From Ciona intestinalis (Eukaryota; Chordata; Ascidiacea; Phlebobranchia; Cionidae), in contig NW_004190446.2 of the NCBI RefSeq assembly GCF_000224145.3, positions 1-64,000 on the forward strand: a DNA stretch of 64,000 nucleotides. The letters are read 5' to 3'. Both the position numbers and the translations under genes were made by a program. A model generated the notes under the pieces. That model made no database searches and was not told where the DNA came from. It saw only the letters and a list, made by a program, of their open reading frames with translations. Shown here piece by piece: positions 48,465 through 60,400 of the stretch. The number at the start of each line of letters is the position of its first letter. The first letter of the stretch is position 1.

Positions 48465-51400
48465 CTTAACCCTTGGTCAGTTTCACCAAACTCATCGAGA
48501 TAAGGAGCGGACTTGAAGCATCCGCGATCTCCGCTCAACAAAATGATCGTACAATCTCGTACTCTATGGATTTAACAAACTTATTAAAAAATCTTACTAT
48601 AATTTAAAGAAGTTTCATAAGTAAAGCAGTTGTTAAGTTATTGAATTTTGGGTTGTTACTTCTGCTCTTCTTGTTGTTTTAAGTAATAAGGACTTCATTA
48701 CTATCATAAAATTTATTTTTTACCTCAATAAATTAACGTTAAATTAATTTCTTACACTTTCTTACTTTAATTAAAGTAAATGTTTTTGTAGGTAAATTTT
48801 AAAGTTGTTATAATTAATAAGAAGTTTCCACATCTAAGTTATTATTAGAATTAAGTTAAAGCCTAATATTTGAATTGCTGCTTGAAACTTATGGCTATTA
48901 CATCCAAAACCTTGAATAAAACTTTACATTTATAATATGTGAATATGTGATTAGAAATATATATAAAATATTATGTTTGCATGAGTAGCATCTACATAAG
49001 AAAAAATATATAACTAAGCAGTTAAAGTTGGGCAAATATAAATGCATTACAAATGTATAAATATCAAGCAAACTTTATTTCAAATAGAATATAGACAAAC
49101 AGCAAAAAAATCATAAATAATAATAATAAATTACTGTTTTAATAATTTAAAGTTGCAATATATAAATGCATTAGAGTTTAAAATGTAGGTAAACTTTACT
49201 TCATATGAATGAAAATATTCCACGTAGAATCACTATGTGAATAAATTGTATCACACAAATATGTGGGATCATTTATAAACAATATCTAAAATTCCAGTTC
49301 AATAAGTTAAAGTTGGCCCTATATAAATGCATTAGAGTTAGGTTTGCAAACAACCTAATTGATTATGTAGCAACCAATGTAAGCTCTATTATTTCCCCCT
49401 TGCTTCCTATATGGATCTTATTACTGTTGTTCATTATGAGTAACATGGTTGCTGCTGTAAGCTGGTGTAAGCTTTTGTGTGCTTAATGAACTGTATAATG
49501 AGTGTGATGGTTTACTAAGTACTGTGTGTTTAAACTAATTAGAGCTGTTGCCATTAATTTTTTAAACTTTTAAGAATTGCTTCTGAATTAAACTCTTAAA
49601 TAAACAACTTAACTTACATAAACACCCGTGAAAAGTGGTGCAACCAATTCAAAGTTATTGCTTTGTTAACACTTTGTTAAACTACCAATAAAAATACTGA
49701 AGTTTCTGTCAAATACAAATTAACTTATACGTGAAAAGTGGTGCAACCAATTCAAGGTTATATTTTTGTTGACACTTTGTAAAACTAGCTGTCAAAAATA
49801 CTAAAAGCATATCTTTAACTATCAATAACCAATTACACAGTTGAACAAAATAATAAACCCAACAACTTACTTCAAGAATATCCCGCTATTCCCCGCACCT
49901 CTGGTACATTGTGTGCAGTGATATGTACAAGCTCCTACATTATTGCCATCTATGGTTTGTTGGCAGCAATAACTCTGTGAGGATAATGTGATTCAACATG
50001 GTGCTTGGTCTGAATTAAATGGGTGAGGTCCTACAGTGAGACACGCCATGGGTCTGGGATTTAGACCAGAGTTGGTCATTACTCTAACTCATGAATCACT
50101 TGATATAACTATTTGTTTTAGCGTAGCCCAGTAATAAATTTTTCAAAGCTTGAAAACAGTTTGTCTGTCACTTGCATCGTAAACGTAAACGGCATATAAT
50201 ATAGCGAGAGTGATTATCGAACCCTGTAGCCAGTGGCGCAGCCAGAAAAAAAATAAGGGGGGGTTTAATCAAAAAAATTTCAAAAATATTTTTTTTTTAA
50301 TTTTTTTTGAATTAATTTTTTTGGGGGGTTTCAAAGAGGGGGTCACGACACCCTAAACCCCCCTGGCTGCGCCACTGCCTGTATTCTTTGGTAACGATGC
50401 AAGCACCCAACCACTGCACTATGTAACCCACCTGGGAGCATAGTATGGTCCCACAAGCCAAACACATCATGGGAGCGACCGAATCATCTTTGCTTTTGAA
50501 CCTCGGGCACGAAAAGTTGACGGCTCGTTCAATCATATCACTATGATTGAAAAAATATTAAGTCAGAAAATTTATATTTCTAGAACAAACATAAAAGTCT
50601 AATCTATGGGTGAAGTCTCGCAAGCTTGTCACGCCATGGGAACTGGGATTTAGGTCAGTATGGAAAGCCAGAAAAAAAACAAGCTTAAATTTTTTGAAAC
50701 AAATACAACAGAGATTCTTGTTTGCTATTGTTACAAACAAGCATAATGTAATGTTATTACTTTATGTTATTACAGTTAAAAATGTTAATTATTTACAAAT
50801 GGCTGCTGTGTCTTTACAAAGATATAATAACTATAAACAAAAATTAAAGTCCACAAAAAAAAATTAATTCTAACATTTTAATGAACCAAATGTCACATAT
50901 GGGGAATCACCTGTAGTCATGGTCAAGGTCAATCAAAGTTCGAACTTGAACACAATGAGGGAAGGTTTGGTTGGGGGGGGCGGGTTTACTAACCCTTAAT
51001 ATTAAGTGAGGGTTCTTGCACCACCTGGTGGGGAGTAAATATACATATTAGAATTCAATTAACGTTTTATGTAATAGCTCATATTAGATCATTCTTTTTA
51101 ACAAACTTTATTAAAAAAACGTTAAAATAAATAAATTCATTAAACTCAAACGTTGTAAATAAATTCGGTTTTAATTCTTTTGGACTTGAATGATTTATGT
51201 TTTATATGTAATAGAGATTGAAGCATTTTTTAACAAGTAGGATTAAATATGTAATTAAGTTATTTTTTTATGTTATATGTAAAAATAGAGATTAGACCGT
51301 TATTCAAATTGTTTAAAAGTGGGGATTAAATATGTAAATTAGGTTTGAAATAATGTTTTATGTAATAGCCCATATTAGATCTTTTTAACAAACTTTAGTA

Positions 51401-54400
51401 AAAAACCTTGTAAATAAATTCCTATATCGCTGTTGGGTTGCAAGTCCCAAAGTTTGCTACAAAATGTTGAAGAACCACTACAGATATACACATATGTAAA
51501 CTACATACATACAAACATATATGTATATTACATACATACAAACATATATGTATACAACAAACATATACATACTACATACACCACCAACCCACCTTTCCAC
51601 CAAAGGATCCAAACTAGCCGTTCCTCCAGCATCAAACATCGATAATATGGATGAAGGCAATCCAAGGTAAGTGAGCATATCATATACGTCATCATTATGT
51701 GTGGGGTTGGGTGTTACATTGGTTATATGGCGCATGAATAAGGTGCAACATCTGTGGATATAGTTGGTGTGATGTAACTTTATATGGGTGTGATGTCATA
51801 ATCATTACTGTTACAAACAAGCAAGTCAAAATCTAGACTTCAGGGTCTCACTTTGCAGTAGATAATATATTGGTTTAAATATTTTGCAACAAAGGCAATT
51901 TTAAAGTAAATCTTCATAAATTTTATTTAAAAATAAAATTACATGGGTTACTTGTTCCATTTGTAACAATAGACTTATAAAAATTGGCAAAAAATGCAAG
52001 AAGTAATATTCTAGAAAACAAGTGAAATATAACTGTTATTAATATTTATTTAAATTTGAAATAAATTGAAACATTGATATAATAATATTATTATCAAACA
52101 TAGAAACCTAAGAAATGGTCGAAATGAATCAACGAGACAAGTTTCAAGTTTACGGGATGATATTCTCTCCACACGAGGCAGCAGAGCATAGGAACGAATC
52201 TATTGGTAAATTTTGGTTAGATGGTTGTTGGTTCAAATCCAGGCAGCGTTACAAAACTACCAACTTGATTAAACAGCTGAAGCAAGTCCGAGTTATCGTT
52301 GTCGTGGTTGGCAACCTCGGATTGAAGTTCCGCTTCATCAAGCATCAACATTATCTGAACGAGCTGCATAGAAATAATATAAATAAGTAAAAACGTCAAA
52401 AATATTGTGTTTCATATTTTACAGTGAAATGTATTTGCAGGAAAAAATTTAAATAAAAACAGAACCAACAACACAACATGATCTAAATGCCCAAGATTAC
52501 CATAAGATGAGGAAGTATATTTACAATCATTTAAAATGGTCAAGTCATCTTCAGGACTAACTTCACTTGTTCCATCATTTATGTAACACTTGTGCTTACC
52601 ATCATATTTGGTCATTTAAAAAAAATACGTTTACTTTATATTTACCACGTAAACATCAAAATATGAAATTAAAATCTTGCTTCTTATTTTCACGCTTACC
52701 TGTGCCACGCAACATAGAAGCAATATATTTTTATCATTTGTAATGGACGAGCACTTGATGGCACCACACACCCCATCAGCCGAGACAGTTAAAAGAATGA
52801 AGAAAGCGAAAACATTCATAGAAATAATAGATTGTTCATGTTTTCCGAGAAATATTTTGAAAAGTTTTTCCCTTGTGGCTTGTAAGGTGTCCTGGGTACA
52901 AACAATGTAAAGTTAGAGTTGGAGATATTGCTGTGAGTGAATTAGACTTATGTAATGTTAGTTACACCAATGTTACATAAGCCAAACAATGTTACTTCCA
53001 ATAAATTAAGGTCAGTCGTCGTAACACAGGTGTTCTGTTTCATACACCTTATGTCTGCTTACAAGTTACCACGTATGTAACTTATTTGTTTCAAGTCCCA
53101 ATCACACCTGTGATTGATTCATCTTGAACAAGAAACAACGCACGAGGTTCGACAGCGCCTGTGTGACCCTGATCGAGGGTGGGGTCATGACTCCACGACC
53201 CTGGTAACGCATGACTGACTCCTCGCTCTGGAAAGTGGTAACCATGGCAACCCACAGAAGTAGTGTCTCGTCACGAGCGTCGGGTGACTCCATGTTTTTA
53301 AGATTCTTTAATAAACACTGGGGAGGAATAAATTAGATAAAACAAGATGTTGCACACTAGTAGTATTAATCGGTTTATATTATTAGTAGTATTGTCTAAA
53401 ATATCTGCCTATTATGAATTACTATAGATTGCATTACAGTTTATGATATCTACAAGTCTTTCACACTTATATTTTGCCTGGTTACAACAGTATATGTATT
53501 TAAATAGAATATCTGTGCCCATATATAAGATATCTCTGGTCATTTTATATGATATCTATGTTACACTCACCGTCATAAAAGTATCGAGTGCGGACTCCGT
53601 CGTATCGACCTCGGTCTCCATGACAACGGTGGATGATTGTGACATCACCATCTCTTCTGTGGTGTCTACAAACGACTCCGCGGCATCGTGCCACTGTTCA
53701 TCCTCAGTGGCTTCCATGTCAACATTAAAACGAACCACAAACTGGAATGGTAAAGTTTACTTTTAAAGTACATTTGTATAAAACATCCTGCTACAATGGT
53801 ATAAATATAATAGCAAAGAGAATATGGGACCAAACTGAAATGTTAAACAAACTGAAATGCCAGCACCTGGAATGTAAGCAAGAGTTTGCCCGTTACCCCA
53901 GCAACCAGAATGCTACAGTTTGTTCCAACACTTGTATTGCTAGTGGCATCCTAGGTGTTGGTTTTTTTTTAATTTCAAGTCTCACATATGTAACCTTGGT
54001 TTTCATGTAAATGTAAATAATTGCAATCATCCAAAAGAGCCGAAGGTGCCAGATTACACAGTTCTTATCTGTCCTGACGCAAAGTTAGGGTGGAAACTGA
54101 TAAAATCCAATGTAAGTATCTTATTGTTTTATTCTATCTTGGCAGGATAAAAATCTTATCAACAATATAAAAACCCGAACAAACAATGCTCAACACCGAC
54201 CTCTTGTGGGGAGGTTTTCGGAGGATCAACGTAATCTTCGATCAAGCGTAACCAATCTTGCACTGTTATCGTTAAAGCGGAAATATTGCGTAATTTCATC
54301 GCTGATTCGTGGGATAACGATGGGATCACGCAGTTGCTGAGTCGACTGTAGATAAAATATAATTTGGTGGAAAACTGTGAATAAAATATACTTTGGTGGA

Positions 54401-57400
54401 AAACTGTGAATAAAATATACTTTGGTGGAAAACTGTAACTAAAATATACTTTGGCCAAGTATGGAATAAATTTCAGATCCTCGATAAGGACCTCACCAAC
54501 ATAAAAATACAGTGCATGTTTATTGTTAGAAAGCATAGAAAAGATTAACCCCATAGAAACAACTATCGTTAGTGTCTTGCCTAATGAAACACCAGCCAAC
54601 ATTATTTCATAATAAGTTTGTTGCCCAACGACCCTTTTAAACTTTGGGGTAATAGGCCGAACACCAGGTCCTCGACAAGGACCTTGCCCATATAGTATAC
54701 ATGTTCACTGTTACGGGACATAGAATGGATTAACCCCATTGAGAAATTATTGTTGGTGTTTTGCCCAAAGACATATATTAGTTTGTTGTCTAACACCAAT
54801 CCACACACCCTTGAATGAAACCCCAGGTCCACACAACGACCTCATCCTCATACAACCCAATGTAAACTTAATGTTAGAAAGCAAGTAATGAACCTCACCT
54901 GCACAGAGGGCACAGGAACTCATGTTTGAGCGTGGAGTAACTTCCATTCATTCTCCTCATACGGATCGTTCTTCTTCTTTCCTCTCGATCTTTTATTGAA
55001 TCAAAATATTGTCTCCAACAACCAAGATGCATATGGTGGCTGCATGTTGTCACATGGATGCCTATAGTATAGGATTTAATGATAGCGTGATGTATTTGGC
55101 CAACATGGCATGACACGCAACACTGGCTGAAATCTTAGGTTTTTAAGTGTGGTTAACTGTGAGACCTCACTCGTATAAAATGCTTGGGTAACAGGCCAAC
55201 TCTCAGCTAAAAACAATAAGACTTTAAAGCTGAAAAGCAACAAGCCAACTTTGACCTAAATCTGAGGTCTCATGACGTCCCACATAACCCATACAAGCAA
55301 GGACATTCATCATTAGTTTGTTATAGACAGAAGTTAAAAACTGGCCATACATTGACCACACCCACCTATAACACTACCCCACCACAACCACCCACCTGTT
55401 CCTTGTAATTCATCCAACGAACAAACGAAATCGAATCCATTGTTTGCTGGCAATGCGGATTGTGTCATGCATGACATCACAAGAGGGTCATTGTAATTAT
55501 CGGCTTGACATAAAATACACGTCTCGTTCTCATTGGTCGATTTTAAGGAAGCTTGTTGCCATGACAGCGAGGTACAAACCGGTATGTCCGTGGATAATCT
55601 GTGATGTCATAATAATGTTTGTAACATTCTGATGTGGTCTCACTTCAAGCGAAACATATTAACCGACTACGTTCCCAAACTTTTTAATTTTTAGAAACTT
55701 TTTCCCAATATGAAATGTGATGAAAAATTCTGATAACTGATTGTAGCCGACAAGCTACACCGGAAAAATTAACTAAAAAATAAATTAACAAGAGGCTTCC
55801 ATCGGAACAACTTTAATCCCCAACCAACGATATTAAAAACAATGACAATGCACGCGACTGAGAACTTAGTAGTAAAACAAATCAACGTTCGGGTATAAGG
55901 GAGGGAAATCAAGGGGTATTTCAAACGGTCGTTGACGCAGAGTGTAGGGGTATGTGGGTATCTACGTTTTCCAATTGTGAAGCATTTCAAAAACAATTTC
56001 TATCTCTAGCCCTTATTCAAATAGAATAAAGAATGGTTAAAAATAGGAACTGAACTTAAAACAGCATGAACGTAGAGGTAACTTAAAATAACATAAAGCG
56101 TAGACGGAGACGTGCACTGTGCAGCCGTCGTTAAATAGAACTGAGGACGAACAAAGTCAAATACACACGAGACGAAAATCAACCATNNNNNNNNNNNNNN
56201 NNNNNNNNNNNNNNNNNNNNNNNNNNNNNNNNNNNNAATGCTTGGGTAACAGGCCAACTCTCAGCTAAAAACAATAAGACTTTAAAGCTGAAAAGCAACA
56301 AGCCAACTTTGACCTAAATCTGAGGTCTCATGACGTCCCACATAACCCATACAAGCAAGGACATTCATCATTAGTTTGTTATAGACAGAAGTTAAAAACT
56401 GGCCATACATTGACCACACCCACCTATAACACTACCCCACCACAACCACCCACCTGTTCCTTGTAATTCATCCAACGAACAAACGAAATCGAATCCATTG
56501 TTTGCTGGCAATGCGGATTGTGTCATGCATGACATCACAAGAGGGTCATTGTAATTATCGGCTTGACATAAAATACACGTCTCGTTCTCATTGGTCGATT
56601 TTAAGGAAGCTTGTTGCCATGACAGCGAGGTACAAACCGGTATGTCCGTGGATAATCTGTGATGTCATAATAATGTTTGTAACATTCTGATGTGGTCTCA
56701 CTTCAAGCGAAACATATTAACCGACTACGTTCCCAAACTTTTGAAATTTTAGAAACTTTTTTCTAATATGAAATGTGATGAAAAATTCTGATAACTGACA
56801 ACAAAAGTAAGCAACATAAGGTGCATGAAACAGAACGCTAGTGTTATAACAACAGTAGTTGCCCTGCCATGTGAAGTGAAGATAAATAAGTTACCTATGT
56901 GATAACTTGTAAGCAGGCACAAGGTTTATGAAACAAAACACCCGTGTTATAACGACCGTCGCTGCTAGACAAGGTAAATAAGTCATTTTCATTCCCAAGG
57001 GGAGGGCAACGACGGTGGNNNNNNNNNNNNNNNNNNNNNNNNNNNNNNNNNNNNNNNNNNNNNNNNNNCATAATAATAATGTGTGATGTCATAATAATGT
57101 TTGTGACATTGTGATGTGGTCTCAATTCAAGCAAAACATATTAACCGACTACGTTCCCAAACTTTTTAATTTTTAGAAACTTTTTCCCAATATGAAATGT
57201 GATGAAAAATTCTGATAACTGATAACAAAAGTAAGCAACATAAGGTGTATGAAACCAAACACCTGTGTTATAACAACAGTAGTTGCCCTGCCATGTGAAG
57301 ATAAACAAGTTACATATGTGGTAACTTGTAAGCAGCACAAGGTTTATGAAACAAAACACCCGTGTTATAACGACCGTCGCTGCTAGACAAGGTAAAGAAG

Positions 57401-60400
57401 TCAATTTCATTCCCACCCCCCCAGTCCACACCAACCTCGTCTTCTTCTCCTCCACAACTTCCCCCTCCATCTCCTCTTCCTCCTCAAGATGAGGATTCTT
57501 CTCCAGAAAGTCCTCCTGCATCTTCTTGATCTGCATCATCAGCTCTTTACGGCGATCCTCAACTTTTTTCTTCCGAACCCATCTTTCCAACTAGAAAAAA
57601 GCGTAAAAACCATTTGTTTTAAGTCTAAAAAAAATCTAAAAAAAAAAATTGCAGACTTTATCATTTTTCGACAAATATCTTTCACAATATACTTAAAAAC
57701 AGTCTAGATTTAGGACTTACAAGTAGTATGTATAATGCTAAGGGTGTAAACCAAGTGTGCTTTCTACAACTCATACTTTCCTACCAGTTTAAGTAGACCA
57801 TTATCATCATTTATCTGTTTACTTATTTTGATACAACATGATTCAACAAAACTCAATAAAATATAAAGTTCACAAAATATAAAGTTAAATCAAACCTCGG
57901 TTTTTGATGAAGATGCTTGTTGTACTTCAGTTTTTCCATCTTCGTATTCACCAGTGTTGCCAGATCTTAAATTCTTTACCTTTTCAACAGCATTTAAAAT
58001 CCAACAAATGGTTTCTTTATGAATGGCAACACTATCCTGGGATTTTAAACTGTGCAACACTAAAAATAATTCCCCTGCAAAGATAGAATATTTCAGTTGT
58101 TTTAGTTACAAATAGTGACCTCCAACCTATTACTATCAAAGTCTTTGTTAAGAACCATGCGGTAGCATCCCTGGGTGTTGGGAGTAATGGGCCAATCCTG
58201 GCCTACACCTTAGGACCCATGGTGTGCCTTGCTTCAGGACCTTACCAATATAGAATACAATAGTCATAGCCCACACAAAAACACCACTAGTTAAACTTAA
58301 TATATGTTAGATATCTGCACAAGCACTTAACACATATTGTGCGTATGGACAGACTTACTTAAAAGTTACCAAATATGCAATTTAAAGTATTTTCTATATG
58401 GTTGATAATTTGGACGACCCATTAGTGACCACAGGGTTGGAGCAATTGCCATAATTGTCTTACCCAAGGATACATACACTTACAATGGTAGCAGCGACAA
58501 GCCTTGAACCTGGTGTTCCCCACCCACAAGACATATCCACCAAAGCACCAACCATTTAAATGTTAATTTAACTTTTAACATTTTGTACCTTTTCACAAAA
58601 CTGGGAATTAGTTTAGTAAACCCGTTAGTGACCACTGGGTTGGGGCAATTGTGGTCAAGTGCCTTGTCCAAGGAGATATACACCCACAATGCCTATTTAC
58701 AATGGTAGCAGCGTCGAGCTTAAACTTTTTACCTTCCGTTGCTTTTTCACAAAACTTGAAAGCATCATCTTCATTTATTTTTACTTTCTCCATTTCTTCA
58801 ACAATCCCAAATTGGATCAGGAACAAAACCTGACGAAATATAAACAATAATCCATATGTTACAACCTTAAGAACTTTTGATTTAAAATGGTAAAAAATCT
58901 GATAATGTTTATGGCAGTTGGTGTAAAAAAAATTATGTTTTTTTTTAAATATGATTTATAAACAGCAGTAGTGTGTACAATAAAAACCACCATGAGCACT
59001 TACTATCCCATTTCCTCAATGTGTTTTTTAGCAGAGATACAGTTTTAAAATTATGTAATTGTTCTTTGTTTACTAGCAAATGGGAAGAAAAGAAAGAAAA
59101 CACGGACCATCTTACAACCACTATATTAAGAAAATGTTTAAAATTACTTTTTTAATAGAAAACCCAAACCTCACTGTATATTTTACAAAATGTTTTCAAA
59201 CTTACTTTTTCGATGAGTTTATCGGTAGCTTGGATTCTCGTTTCAGCATCGGGAAGATAAACACGGAGGGTGGAAGATAAATAACGGAGGAGTGATTGAC
59301 AGGTGAGGAGGTTGGGCACGTTGGTGTAGAAGGTTGTGAAGGTGGGTGAAGGTTGGGGGACGAATACTGGGGACATGGGGGTTATATATACTTTGGGTTG
59401 GGGTTACTAATGTTAGAATACACATTGGGGATTAAAATATACAGGTCCCAAACCTGGGGTGGCAGGGGAGGCAGGATCTGGCATTTTCTGAACTGCATTA
59501 TTTGGAAAACATTATAATTATCAGTAAGACTTGTAGACCAATCTCTTTTACATTGCAAACAAAATATATTTACCTAGGCTTAAATTATTTGCCTTTTTCC
59601 TTTTCAAGACCTCATTATGTGCGTTGGCTTGTCCAGAGTTATAATGGTAGAAGAAGGGTGAGATGTGATCCAGGTGGTCGGTCTTTAGTTCGTACCTGGA
59701 GGGGGGGGGACATTAAGTTTAATTTATCCAATATTGCACAGAACATGATAACTAATATTTTATAATTATTTAAATATTTGTATAGTTGTAATCTGTTACT
59801 TCTGCTACCAGGCATAATATTAATAATATTTATTTCCTGATGAGGCATGCCGCATGGAAGACGAAACGTTAGAAATACACCGCGTTTTTTACACCAGAGG
59901 AGCCACTAGTATATTATTTGTATAGTTGGTTCAGCAGCCAGGTTTTTCTATCTTGCACTTTTTCTGAAGTTGTTTTTACGCTACAGTGTTTTAAACACTA
60001 ACATTTTGTTGTTATCCTCTTTTTCTTTGTTACTGTAACAAACTTGGAATAAAATAACTAATACTCTATTTAATCAAATACAATCGAATACAATTTAATT
60101 TACATAGTTCTATGGTTTAGTAATGGGAGATATACATTATATCATGTGCTAATGATATCCATCTTACCCCATGTTACTATATTATATGAATATTAAAAAT
60201 AAAACTGAATTCATAACTATTTCCTTTGATTACAATAACAGTTACAACAATAACTTCACTTTACTTGATTGTAGCATTTTTTGTTAAATTTAATAAAGTT
60301 TTTTTTTAATGATTTAGAAGTTGTAAGAATTACCTGGCAACTGAGTTAACACTGGTTGACGGTTTATAATCAGCAACCTCCGATAATATTCGCTCCCAAT

